Assembly (NCBI GenBank): GCA_037042915.1
Contig: CM073199.1
Location: 1,302,001 to 1,366,000 of the forward strand
Direction of reading: 5' to 3'
Length of the DNA: 64,000 bases
Source of the DNA: Auricularia sp. M13
Taxonomy: Eukaryota > Basidiomycota > Agaricomycetes > Auriculariales > Auriculariaceae
Shown here: one piece after another, positions 24,101 through 34,430 of the stretch
Layout: the number at the start of each line of letters is the position of its first letter
How positions within the stretch are numbered: the first letter of the stretch is position 1
Notes under the pieces: model-generated
The model's input: only the letters and a program-made list of their open reading frames with translations
What the model was told of the DNA's origin: nothing
Database searches by the model: none
Program-made: the position numbers and the translations under genes

Positions 24101-25029
24101 TTTTTGCATGATAGTATTGATATCGCTGGGGAGGCGGGCAAACCCTTGGCGAATAGCAAACATCTCGGGGCTCAAGGCTCCCTGTGATGACGTGATGTGG
24201 TCAACGAGAATCTTCATGAAGGCCAGCACAAAGATCAAGCCTCGACGAGACAGCCCAAAGAAGACTTCCAGTGTCAACAGGAACACGACGAGTGCTGAAA
24301 TGGAAGGAATCTTCCAGCTGAGAAATGGATGGTTAGCGCGCGAAGTCTCTTGTGAACCTAGTGAACTCGGTAAGTGGGAGTGGCGATGTAGTGCAGCAAC
24401 TCGCCTGATGGAATGGATGTGGCATCCGGAGGAAGGCTTTTAAGCATGGACTGCCATTGGCGGTGTTTTTTCTGCAGAAAGAGTTCTTCGGTCCGTATCA
24501 TGTCGAGTAGGCGACTCTTCAAAGCTATCGCAGGGGTGTCTTCGAACGAGACAATGCCGACTTTGACCATCTTGTTAAGTTCGCCCAGCCAGACCATATC
24601 GTCGTCGTGTGGAAAGGGCATGCTGACTCCGGAGCTGAAGGCAAAAGGTCGCACAGGAGGCTGCGATCGCCATAAAGACGAGCGCGAGACAAGCTCAAGT
24701 TGTAGGTTAGTTAAAGTGGAAAGCGTCAGCGTCGAAGTTGCAACAGAAACCGCTGGATGTGACGGCACAGATGGGCTGCTGTGGGGCAAGCTCGCGCGAG
24801 GTTCCCAATGAGCCTGAGGGCACATGGACAGCCAAGAGCCGTCGTGTTCGTCGTGGTGAAGAAAAGTAGGCGCAGACTCGCCGATGGATAACGCCTTGTC
24901 TCGCTCCGAGTGGAGGCGGAATTCACTTGGTGATACATATCGCCCTCGTATATTTTTACCCGACCGACTATGAGTGCTGCGTCGGACGCACCCATATGAA
25001 GCGCAGGTACACAACTTGCTGGAAGTCAT
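21144..25029 (-). CDS. CACTA-type (Tnp2/EnSpm, CMC superfamily) transposase, nearly complete
   Basis: Five exons read on the minus strand: 24367-25029, about 23914-24317, 22849-23862, 21954-22802 and 21144-21895. Three introns (51, 46 and 58 nt) join with matching phase. The N-terminus has a Cys-rich CTCASYGC and a GRYVSPSEFRLH segment, then hydrophobic VVFLLTLEVFFGLSRRG and a C-x-x-C motif (ATCPRCSHL). The catalytic core shows SVDWFHP (first Asp), CDMQAGRKVIGF, YACPYCECH, and FIVDGMHNLFLGL (second Asp). A SAP-like helix pair (LLRFNRAILAQLCAARNL) follows, and WAFPIERQIGLLQ carries the candidate acidic residue. The C-terminus is the usual HFASYSF region. The first intron junction (about 24318-24366) does not keep frame, so the copy may be inactivated there. 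Terminal inverted repeats were not identified. Confidence 0.9.
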
Positions 25030-25105
25030 GAGGGTTGGGGGGATAGCAGTCGACAGTTGTGGGAAGAGACTGGGCTGTGGCTGGAGCCTGACGCGGGGTG
25101 CATGG

Positions 25106-25114
25106 ATTTATATA
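25106..25114 (-). promoter_or_regulatory. TATA box of the CACTA transposase
   Basis: TATATAAAT on the minus strand lies 77 bases upstream of the ATG at 25029, so the promoter appears intact. Confidence 0.55.
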
Positions 25115-25475
25115 GAGAGAGGTGACAAGAACAGCCGGATGAAAATGGCTAGAAGGATCCACCTTATGATGGAAGCAATGGGATCGTTGTAAGCAACCAG
25201 AAGGTGTGGTCATGGGCGAAGCAGGGAGATTAGAAGGAGAGCATAAGGTAAGAGATGTTGTCAGCATGGCAGAGGAACAAAGTACACAACGTAGACGAAG
25301 ATGACGTGACGAAAGAACCAGGCGCGGACTGGATAGGGATGGAAACAACCGGCATGCGCGGCCTGAGGCGTCTTCGTGTAAAGGGGTGCAGCGGAGTGCA
25401 AAACCGTGGGCCCTGGGCTAGGTTTGATGTCATGCCCCGGGCCGCTGCCCGTGGACGCTGTTGAATGGCGCGCAG

Positions 25476-25640
25476 CATAATGATCGATCCTGACCTTGGG
25501 GACGCAGAGGCCGTCGGGAGAAGCCCCGACGCGGCGGCTAACAGGGCGGGTGAGCAACTTGCTGGACTTTATTTTCTGGTCGGTGCTGACGGACCGCCTC
25601 AGGCGGCCCTTCGCGCGCGACTTGCACAGGCTTGGCCGCC
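25476..25640 (+). repeat. Repeat family core fragment D
   Basis: The order of short matches follows the A/B/E core: gatc..tgac, cttgggcga/cttggggac, gcgaagaccgtcgc/gcagaggccgtcgg, gacgcggc, gtgagca, and then tgctgacggaccgcctc. This is a diverged copy without a minisatellite array. It directly precedes a decayed frame. Confidence 0.5.
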
Positions 25641-25646
25641 CAGCGT

Positions 25647-26220
25647 ATGCCACCCACTCTAGATCTTACGTTCCTGTGCATCCTGCAATACCTCGACATT
25701 CGCCCGCGGCTCGCTGCACAACGCGGAGCTGCGCGGGCGCCAGAAAGCGCAAGCTATTACCGGGCGAGCGCGACGCCGCGCAGACTACGAGGCCCAGTGC
25801 CGCGCCGCACCCACGCCTGGGCGCGCACCCGAATGAGTCTTCGAGTCCTTGCTTTCCGTCATGAAACGCCGTGTCCGCACCTGCGTACCTGCGCGCGCAT
25901 AACCCTCCGCCGCCGGCGTCCACTTCTTCTACCCTGCCGCGAGCTGGGCGCTCCTCTTCTCGCACCCTCTCGACAGTTGCACGCTGCTCGCGCTCTTCTG
26001 AAGCCATGCAGTACTTCCGGACGTCCAGCCTCGACCGCAATGGACGGCGCTGCGCAAGCGCTACAAGTAACTCGGCCACGTGCCTGAGAGAGCGCGCAAC
26101 TTGTACGTGCAGACTCTGCAACCCGGCGCAGGGCGCAGAAGCTCGTGTGTTGGCCGGGAACGGCCAATCGCATATCTCTTCTTCCATTCTCGTCGTTCAA
26201 CGAATGGCTACCAAATATAC
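25647..26220 (+). pseudogene. Possible decayed F-box-like gene
   Basis: The ATG at 25647 begins MPPTLDLTFLCILQYLDI, which resembles the start of the F-box-like protein at 14919. The protein-like reading then hops between frames (ending with NLYVQTLQPG near 26100) and is interrupted by stops. I read it as a remnant. 26,220-26,970 holds nothing else I can support. Confidence 0.25.
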
Positions 26221-26971
26221 GTGAGCGCGTGCGCGTTAATGAGGGCTACGCGTGGCTAATAGTAAGATTTACGCATGCAGTATCGCGCGACCTCATTAAA
26301 AGTCGTGTGAGCCGCAAATACTCGGCGCAGAGACCTCCGAGGTGCCTGACACTGCGTCATGCAATTAGCAACCCCGCAACTCCCGCAGCGACATTTTCAC
26401 GCTATCCAAGGCTCACACTCACAATGATTGAATTCTCAGTCCCATGCTTTAAGCGCAGTCTATGCCCTCTGAACGTAAAAATGAGCTAAACCGCAGGAAG
26501 CACAAGAGTGTTTCTGCGCATAATATCAACTCCTCACGGGTAATTGACAGGATAATCGTCTTTGAGAAGCCTCGGGATTCAAGGATGGGCGAGAAACTCA
26601 CGAAAAGCGTCGCCACCGCGTCCCGTAGGCAAATCGCGTTTCATGCCAGAATTTTTTGCAGTTATAGTGCATGTATGCTTATGCAGTATTTGTCGTGGAG
26701 GATCGGCAGGCGCTGGTAGCCCAGGATGCTTCCGCGAGCGGAGTTTCCACGCATGCCTTCCCGTTGTCCCAGCACGTGCCAAGCAGATTTCGACGTTCGG
26801 ACGCACCCAGGCACCTCCCCGTGGACTCATCAAACTCTATACGTTTATATTACGTCATATTACCGTCATATTTATGGTGATATTCGCAATATGGAGAGAT
26901 AGCCATTGGAACTGCACCAAAGTCGCTTATTGACGCCGAGAACCGCTCCACCACTCTCTAACAATCAATTA

Positions 26972-27291
26972 GACCCTGGCTGCATTATGCGCGCGCTAAT
27001 ATTCCGCAGACATGTAGTATACGGAAGACATGCGCTATTACTCGGGAAGAGTTCGCAAAACTCAACGCGCTGGCTGGCGCTCAACGGCAATCTCCGCAGG
27101 TTGCTATCTACATCTATCGTCCCGGACACAGCAGCGACTTCCTCGCTTTCTTCCATGTTCACCGCTATGACTGCTCTTTGCGTTGCTACGGCTCACAGAT
27201 TACCCACGATATGTTGGAGAAGGTCAATATTTTTCGTTCCACCTCGTCATTTCCGGCTCGCAGATCGAGACGATGCGCAAATCACCATTGA
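26972..27291 (+). CDS. Internal or last exon of an orphan gene
   Basis: A strong splice acceptor (ctctaac branch, aattag) ends at 26972. From there a frame stays open to TGA 27289-27291 and has protein-like composition, e.g. EEFAKLNALAGAQRQSPQVA, then IYIYRPGHSSDFLAFFHVH and SLRCYGSQITHDMLEKVNIF. It has no ATG of its own, and I could not find a first exon with matching phase. Function unknown. Confidence 0.4.
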
Positions 27292-27389
27292 CGTCTTCGC
27301 TGGCCGAACATACCGTGGATACATTACTTTTCTCCTATGCCCTACCTCTCATCTCTAGTTTCTTCTTTGCCCCGGGCATAGCGCAGCAT

Positions 27390-27600
27390 GCGCCCCGCTG
27401 AGTCCGTCGTCGAGTCTGTCCTCACCGTTCTCACCAGCTCTATCTCGCCGCGCTCCCGCCGTCTTATTAGCCTGTAAAATATTTCCGTGCAACGCTCTCC
27501 CTGCTGCCTTGCTGGGCTACTTCGTGCCGTCGCTGGCGCTTCCGTCCGGACGCAGAGCCCAGTGTCACTCCGCGAGCGTGCAGTGCCGACTAAGGGCAAC
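27390..27600 (+). repeat. Small fragment of the minisatellite family
   Basis: The stretch from ctgagtccgtcgtcgagtctgt through ccgttctcaccagctc and cgccgcgctcccgccgtc follows one unit of the 170-bp repeat (ccgtcgtcgctgt, gttctcgccggctc, cgccgcgcgctcgcc). Only about one to two units are present. 27,600-28,200 contains no supported gene. Confidence 0.4.
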
Positions 27601-28199
27601 GGAGAGTGTTTGCACGATCAACCTCTAACTTCGAATTTCAGTCTTGGTCGACAACACTCACTTATAGTGCGCATCTCGGGTGGCGAAATGGTTGCCGTGG
27701 CGCATGCAGCATAACTCGCAGGCTAAACAGTAACCTGTAACGTAGACTCCGAGTCTAATTATAACTGCACGCTCAATACTTAAACATTTGCCCGATAATG
27801 GCTAAGAAGCGTCATTGGCGTCTTCGGGTTGGCTTTTCCCGTCGACTTGTCGGTCGCGGCGACGATGCGGATGCGGGACTTGTTTTTGACATCCTTAGGA
27901 GCAGTTGGGCACTTGGTAATATTGTGATCACCCTCTGCACGGCCTGTTCCGGCCACCACCCACTCCAGCTATGCCTTCGTCGTCGATCTCAGTAGATCTC
28001 ATCGTCAACCTGCCTCTTTCGCATTGTTGCGACTCTTTTCTCGTGGCGTGTGACCGTATGAACAAAGTCGAGTCCTAACCGCTGAAGATCTAGCTCCGTA
28101 TCTTATGCAAGTTCCATGCCGCTTCTCTGACGGTTCTAATGTCTACATGAACGGCCCATTCACGAGTCTGCACACTGCGCCTGATAATGTAATTCCGCC

Positions 28200-28669
28200 T
28201 TATCCAGTTCTTCTGATCCTGTGATGGCCATCCACAATGAGCGCTACGATCACGGCAATAAGTGCAGTACTCACTCGACTGAAGATCCCTGCGACGTTTC
28301 CAATACTCTTTGTAATCGTGCAGCATGATCTCGTTCCGAGGCCGCCCTGCTCAGGCGCTGAATCATCTCTATATGCTTGATCGTTTGCCAGACATGCCCC
28401 GTAATCCTACTCATGGCAGAACCCCTGAGAGTGCCCCAGTTCATTTCGGGGATGAGGATCATCAGAATGACCAAGTGACGATCAATCGACTTCGCAAGTT
28501 GCATGCGGAATGCCATGAAAGGATTGAGAGAATAGAGTCGATTTCTACGAGGAGGTTTCGCATTGGGTTTGCGGCTCTGAGCGCTGTTATGATAATCGGA
28601 GATGAGTCCCCTGAGCGTTTCGACAGCGATGGCAGAGCAGACTCTGTCGAGGGGGGACAACTGCGACAT
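28200..28669 (-). CDS. Small HMG-box-like protein 2 (137 aa)
   Basis: Exon 28275-28669, a 56-nt GT-AG intron and exon 28200-28218 give a continuous frame from ATG to TAA. The N-terminus matches the paralogue at 9190-9561. The putative box is clearer here: LNPFMAFRMQL resembles the N-x-F-x-x-F-R signature of HMG/MAT-alpha box helix 1. It is followed by MSRITGHVWQTIKHIE (helix 2 with the conserved Trp) and a charged helix. Such domains bind DNA in the nucleus; mating-type factors and their relatives carry them. The box is shorter and looser than in verified HMG proteins, so family membership is tentative. Confidence 0.45.
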
Positions 28670-28732
28670 GCTAGTCCGAAAGGTCGGGGCGCGAAGTGGG
28701 ACGTAGGTCTGAGTGAAAGTCACAAGGTCGGC

Positions 28733-28740
28733 CTTTATAG
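28733..28740 (-). promoter_or_regulatory. TATA box of HMG-box-like gene 2
   Basis: CTATAAAG on the minus strand lies about 65 bases upstream of the ATG at 28669. Confidence 0.5.
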
Positions 28741-28899
28741 CGGTCGAGCAACCTTAATTAGAAGCCTATGGTCAGCGCGCAACACAGGAGGCAGCGCAAT
28801 CAAGGTTGCCGGCTTTAACCGACTGCCTGGTGAGCGCAGTCGCTGTGGTGCGCGCTGCCGCTACAAGGGCGTGCAGAACACTTCACGATCACCTCTGGG

Positions 28900-28908
28900 C
28901 TATAAGAA
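28900..28908 (+). promoter_or_regulatory. TATA box of the phase-0 mini-exon gene
   Basis: CTATAAGAA lies 52 bases before ATG 28960. The nearer ATG at 28910 directly abuts it and would lie upstream of a normal transcription start. Confidence 0.5.
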
Positions 28909-28959
28909 TGGGGGACAGTGCTGGATCTTCCGGCCAATTAGCCAGCTCGAGTGGCAGCG

Positions 28960-29935
28960 ATGGCCAAGTCCGCAACAGCACCCCGCACACGCCGCGCCAG
29001 ACCGATTGTGCGTCTGCCTGGCGACGTTTACGAAATTTGCTGATTGAAGGAACTGTGTAGTCTTCGCCAGCGCCTAAGAGGCAGAACCGAGCGGCCCGCG
29101 TCAAATTCGCCGTGCCAGCGCTGGTCCCGGTGCCGACTCCAGAACCTCAAGCACATGTCCTGGAGCCTTCCGAAGCGACGCACAGCGTCCTGGGATCAGA
29201 GGTCAGTGGCATCCCGCCATTTTTAAGCCATCACTCACCCATATACCCACAGTCGGAGGCCGAGTCTGTTCAGGGTGGCCCGCCGCCGAGCGCCTCTGTC
29301 GTCAGCGAATCAGCCCGCCACGACACCCTTCACGAGACCGAGCGAGCTGCCACTGATGCACAGGACGACGCTTGGTCCGGCGACCTCAGCCGTGTGGACC
29401 CAAACCCCGTCCAAGTGCCCGGCCCGAACAATCCAGACGATGCCAACTCGGCCGCCTCCTCTGCAGTCCCTGTCGCCCCCGCCGCCGCCGCATTCGACGC
29501 CCACCGCGTCCCCGACCACAACTCAGAGCCTTCGACCGTCTTCGAGGGCCCGGCCGACCAGATCGCTGCCGACGAGCTGCCCCGTCTGGTGAGCAGCTTA
29601 GCAGCCCGCTATCCGTTGCTCCTCACAGTCTTGCGTTGCAGGACGGCTTGGCCGAGCTTGCGGATGCCGCGCCCATTCGCACCGATTTGCCAGCCTCATC
29701 GTCTAGCGGTCCGCCTCCCGCCGCCTTCCCGAGTTTCACCTTCACCTTCACCCCTCCGGACGCGCAGACCGCTGTCGCTACCCATTTCTCGTGCAACTCG
29801 GTCTGTCCTCATCCCGTCTCACCTCCGCTCGCTAGCCGCTGACCCCACACACAGCTCGTGCCGAATGTCGTGATGAACATGTTCTTTGCCCCGATGACGG
29901 TGCAGGATCTCAAGGTGACCCAGACCGGTTCCTAG
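28960..29935 (+). CDS. Orphan gene with five exons, all introns phase 0 (254 aa)
   Basis: Exons 28960-29007, 29061-29201, 29253-29588, 29642-29800 and 29855-29935 are each a multiple of three bases. The four introns (51-54 nt) all have GT-AG ends. The protein begins with a short basic segment (MAKSATAPRTRRARPI), continues through a long acidic Ser/Pro/Ala-rich region that is probably disordered, and ends with a hydrophobic/Asn-rich tail (VPNVVMNMFFAPMTVQDLKV). The architecture and the tail are shared with the gene at 33423-34118 (basic start, phase-0 introns, tail SPAVVNNFNGPIRRLEIYQ). No named domain or signal peptide is seen. The composition suggests a nuclear or scaffold-like disordered protein, which is inference. 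Confidence 0.65.
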
Positions 29936-30145
29936 GATGCCTCGCATGATTTGTTGTATATCGTGTCTCACAGAAGAATCAATCCATGCTCTTTTCTCTT
30001 TCCGTTTTGCTTTCCATAGCCCGCGCGGCGAGTGACGTTGTGATCACGCACTCAGGCCGGTTCATTCTGTATTAATCTGTCTCTAAGAGCCTCTCTCCCG
30101 CGAGATTATACATGAGATCATCCAACATTTGCCTTGGGAATCGTA

Positions 30146-30591
30146 TTAGTAGCTTGCTTTGACTACAAGTACCGCCAATGCCACCACGATCGCGCCGACT
30201 ATATAAGCAATGTGAGGTCCATAGGCCTCAGACTAAAGCCGAAGTTAATCGCGCTCCGCTGACTCCCAACGAGGACTCACAGTGGCAATTTGAACGATGA
30301 TTTCTTGGTCATTCTCACTGACGCACACGAAGCGCGCAATCGTCAACGGCCTGTTCCCTTCGGAGGATCAGCTGCTTGAACGCTGTGACTTCATCATGAT
30401 CTCTTACGAGCCGTTGAACATTCCACCCGATACATAATGTCCCCAGTCTCATCGTGCCGTACACGATGAAAATCAAGACGATGAAGATGGCCGCCAACTG
30501 CCTCGGGCGTAGGCGTTGAGGGCGTCTCACTGGAGACCTCGGCACAATGATCTGGGCTCTGACGGTACGACCGATCCCCGAGCGTCTTCAT
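30146..30591 (-). CDS. Small tail-anchored membrane protein (115 aa)
   Basis: Exons on the minus strand are 30408-30591, 30281-30357 and 30146-30232; introns are 50 and 48 nt (GTAAGA and GTGAGT donors), and the frame is continuous to TAA. Residues 1-86 are hydrophilic. The last exon is one hydrophobic helix of about 20 residues (HIAYIVGAIVVALAVLVV) followed by KASY, the layout of a C-terminally anchored protein. Its promoter and first exons lie inside the A/E duplicated block, and the last exon lies outside it. The homologous copy at 3345-3618 lacks the anchor. No family recognised. Confidence 0.6.
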
Positions 30592-32400
30592 GCTGTCTGT
30601 GAGGTTGGTTGAATAGTTATATATATATATGTACGCCTACAAGGAGGAAGCCGACCTTCTAACGCTTTGGAATTCCTTGTAGTGACTGGTGCTTATGATG
30701 TCAGAATCCTTATGTCCGGCGAATTACACGGTATTGACCTTGTGACGCAGAATCATATCTTCAGCTCACTGAGCGCTAAGCACAAAGGATTGGCCGTCAA
30801 AAGCACGAATATGAGATCCATAAATGCGCGTGGAAAGGGTGGAGAGGTTGCCAATTGCAATGAGGCCAGGCGGGAACGCGGCCGCTCCGGAAACTGTGAG
30901 ACAGCGAGGGAGCAGAAGAAAACCAGGAGCGCGGAGGGAACGATATTCAGTAGGGCAGTGACGAGCATGGACACTGCGAGCGGTCATGGCGGGTTAGGAA
31001 GAAGAGAGGCCGTGTGCGGAGTGCGAAACGGGCGCAAGTTGGACTCTTCTAACGCCGTGCGCGCTGATCATGGAACGCTGAACCTGGGCTGCAAGCGGGT
31101 CGATCTTGGGCGATCCAGGCGACGCGAAGACCGTCGCGAGCGGCCTCGACGCGGCAGCGGCGCAGATTGAGCGGTGAGCAGCGTCCTGGACCTGGCTGTC
31201 TCCTCACTGCTGACGGATCGCCTCGGCGCCAGCAGCCCGTCGCGGACAGCATCTGGCGCGCCCCATCTTCCTCTGCACCGTCGCAGGCGTCGCCGAGCTT
31301 TACCTCCGGACGATGCCAAGCGTTCTGCTCAGCCCGTCGTCGCTGTCCGCGCCGTTCTCGCCGGCTCAGTCACGCCGCGCGCCGCCATCCTCGCAGTCTG
31401 ACCGCCGCCGACCTTGAATTCCAACCGCTGTCCCGCCGCGATGTCGACGGGCTTGCCTGAGCCATCCCGGGACTCCCTGCCGTTGCTCAGCGCCCTTCAG
31501 CACGTCGTCGCTGTGCCCGCCGGTCTCGCGAGCTCGGTCACGCCGCGCGCTCGCCATCCTCGCAGTCTGACCGCCGCCGACCTTGAATTCCAACCGCTGT
31601 CCCGCCGCGATGTCGACGGGCTTGCCTGAGCCATCCCCGGGACTCCCTGCCGTTGCTCAGCGCCCTTCAGCACGTCGTCGCTGTGCCCGCCGGTCTCGCG
31701 AGCTGGGTCACGCGCGCGCGCCTGCCGTCCTCGCACCCTGGCTGCCGCCAACATCTAATTCAAACGCTTCCTCGCCGCGACAGACTCGCCTATGCTGTCG
31801 CTGGTATGCCTGCAGCAGCCCGGCGTCTTGCTCAGCCCGTCGTCGCTGTCCATGCCGTTCTCGCGAGCTCGGTCACGCCAGCGCGCCCGCCGTCCTCGCA
31901 CCCTGGTCGCCGCCAACATCCAAGTTCAATCGCTTCCTCGCCGCGACGGACTGGCCCATGTCTTCGCCTGCACTCCCTGCCACTGCTCGGCGTCCTGCTT
32001 AGTCGCTGTGCCCGCCGGTCTCGCGAGCTCGGTCACGCCGCGCGCCCGCCGTCCTCGCACCCTGGCCGCCGCCAACATCTAATTCAAACGCTTCCTCGCC
32101 GCGACAGACTCGCCTATGCTGTCGCTGGTATGCCTGCAGCCGCTCGGCGTCTTGCTCAGCCCGTCGTCGCTGTCTATGCCGGACTCGCGAGCTCGGTAAC
32201 GCCGCGCGCTCGCCATCCTCGCAGTCTGACCGCCGCCGACCTTGAATCCCAACCGCTGTCCCGCCGCGCTGTCGACGGGCTTGCCTGAGCCATCCCCGGG
32301 ACTCCCTGCCGTTGCTCAGCGCCCTTCAGCACGTCGTCGCTGTGCCCGCCGGTCTCGCGAGCTCGGTCACGCCACACGCCGGCCGTCGTCGCATCCTGGC
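30318..32400 (+). repeat. Repeat family copy E (inverted partner of A)
   Basis: 30,667-31,170 matches copy A almost base for base on the opposite strand. In the stretch I compared I saw one base change and one single-base indel outside the array. The array (31,400-32,390) contains 170-bp units plus the gaggaagcgtttgaattaga-type variants in the same order as in A. The left edge (30318) lies inside exon 2 of the tail-anchored gene. The right edge fades near 32,390-32,400. 32,400-33,380 contains a 144-codon frame from ATG 32836 that I do not trust. Confidence 0.85.
30618..30630 (-). promoter_or_regulatory. TATA run upstream of the tail-anchored protein gene
   Basis: An alternating AT run (tatatatatatat) starts 27 bases upstream of ATG 30591 and is preserved in copy A at 3307-3318. 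Confidence 0.5.
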
Positions 32401-33382
32401 GCATTCCACGTTCTGTTCCCGCCGACTGCCCATCAGTGTGTCTCACCTATCATTGCATGGCTGCTGTTTGCCGCGCCGTGCCTCGCACTGGCGACGTTCT
32501 GCGCTTCGCGATCGTCTCTGTCCTTTACGACCCAATTCGTGACCGACTCATCGGTTCGACGTTGCAAACAGCGTTCAACTCTCCTGGTTGCGTCCCCCTG
32601 ATTTCCCTACATGTGACATCGCCAACCTCCCTTGTTCGTCGCCTCACTTAACCCGTCCGCGGCATCTCCGCGTAACCCGTCACTCATGCGCGCCTGTCAT
32701 TTCTCGCCTCGATACGTGTCCAGCAGGATATGTATTCACGGGCGGGGAGCTCATTTACTACATTGAGTGTGCACTTCCAGCTTTTCCTTCTACCATTCCC
32801 TCGATCGTTATTCGGTGCCATCCGTTTGCTCGACGATGACCCGGTGGACTACAATTGACCCAAAGTTTAGTATCACCACCCCGCTAGATGCAACGCTGAT
32901 CTGCAAGAGCATCAGCCTCATGGGATTTCTCACGTTGTATTTCACTCACTGGGGGCCGCTCTGGGTTGCAACCTTCCCTAGATACATTTGGGCGGGAACA
33001 CTTCTTTCTCTCGCCCGCAACACGCTGGAAAACTCTTTCACATCCCCGTGCCGGACAGCAGTGACCTCAGCGTACCTCTGCGCATTCCCATCCATCCTCA
33101 GATGGAGAGCTGTGGCGCTCAGCTATCGGAGCGACAAGGCGTCCCACTCTAATCCCGTCGTCGGAATGTGTGTCGTGCATCATTGCAGCGCGACTACAGA
33201 GGCAGCGCCGATGGTGTGCTACCTAAATAGTGTCAAAAACCGGCAGTCGCTACAAGATGCTCTCTTGTAGCAGTTGCTTCTAACTCTCCGGCCTTGTTGC
33301 GTCCTAACGGATCCTTGTAACCTTCTGAGATCCTCGAACCCTCGCTGCCCTTGTCCCAGACGTTGTCTTATATTGCGCGAAC

Positions 33383-33392
33383 CTATAAGTAG
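33383..33392 (+). promoter_or_regulatory. TATA box of the second phase-0 gene
   Basis: CTATAAGTAG lies 40 bases upstream of ATG 33423, the same element type as at 28900. Confidence 0.55.
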
Positions 33393-33422
33393 GTGCGACA
33401 GCCTACCTCTTGCAGATATTCC

Positions 33423-34118
33423 ATGTCGTCCCGGAAGCGGCGCGCCTCGCCTGGCAACAGGACACGCGCATTCCCGAAAAAGGTGCATTCCCCGCCGTCG
33501 GGCCTCGTATCTTCTCCTGATGTTTTTTGTAGATGCGCATGGATTCCTCCCCCCGCGCGCCACACGAAGAGTTCGTCGGCCCTCAGTCTGAATATGACTC
33601 CTCGAACATTCAGTCTACGGCACAACCGGTGAGTTTTCTCCTTAGCCCCACCACTCTCATCTATCAATGACAATGCTGTGTGCAGATTGCGGAAACCCCT
33701 ATTTCTGCCGATGGAAAGGTACGCCACGCACATATCCGCAATATATCTAGCAGCGTCTCATGTGCTAGATGACCGTGTTCTCACTCGCACCCGAGTCTAC
33801 TCCTGAACAAATCAACGCAAGGCATCCAGTGCCGCGAGGAACGCCGCGGGCAAACAAACCGTCCACACACGCCGTTGACCCCCACGGCCAGTCCGAAATT
33901 GACGAGGTGAGTGGAATGGTACTTTGACTGTCTCATTTGGTCACGTATGGTAGTCCGGTGTGGCGTCATCTTCTTCGTCCGAACTGCTTGAGACCCGAGC
34001 CGGCATGGCTAATGCTCATCCTTCAACCTGCCTGTCCCCTGCGGTCGTCAACAATTTCAATGGACCAATTCGCCGCCTCGAGATCTATCAGGAGAGGGTG
34101 AAATCGCGATTTGGATAA
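33423..34118 (+). CDS. Orphan gene with five exons, all introns phase 0 (163 aa)
   Basis: Exons are 33423-33482, 33533-33628, 33686-33718 (11 codons only), 33769-33906 and 33954-34118. Introns are 50, 57, 50 and 47 nt, all GT-AG and all phase 0. The product starts with a basic segment (MSSRKRRASPGNRTRAFPKK), continues Ser/Pro/Glu-rich and ends SPAVVNNFNGPIRRLEIYQ plus a short basic tail. No single reading frame covers more than one exon, so simple ORF calling misses it. It shares layout, promoter type and a V-V-x-N-x-F-x-(G/A)-P tail motif with the gene at 28960-29935. Function unknown. Confidence 0.65.
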
Positions 34119-34319
34119 GCTCAGCTGGGATTCTGAAACTTGAAATGTACGCGTGATGAAGGGCCCAGGTCACTAGTTTCGGGATTGGTCAAAATGCCCT
34201 CGAGCATGCATGTACTCGCGTTCACAGATAGTCAATGTCATTCAGTTGAATATGTGTTTATCACAGCCGAATTGCTGTCAGGCTCCGCGCTCGAGCTCTA
34301 AAGCGGGGAAGTGGCGCTG

Positions 34320-34430
34320 AGTGGACTCATGGACTGTGGCCGGTGACAGTGCCAGTGACGGTGGAGAGTGACGGTGATAGGACGGTGACTGTGGCAAGTG
34401 ACTGTGGTCGGTGACTGTGGTCTGTGACAG
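34320..34430 (+). repeat. Degenerate short tandem repeat (gtgactgtgg type)
   Basis: About nine imperfect 10-14 base units with core gtgac(t/g)gtgg run through this stretch. 34,430-35,480 around it has no gene I can support. Confidence 0.7.

Noticed and set aside
26906-27358. 150-codon plus-strand frame
   Set aside because: A different frame (26972-27291) has better protein-like composition and a proper splice acceptor.
32836-33270. 144-codon plus-strand frame downstream of repeat E
   Set aside because: No TATA box, domain or splice partner, and other frames are similarly open.
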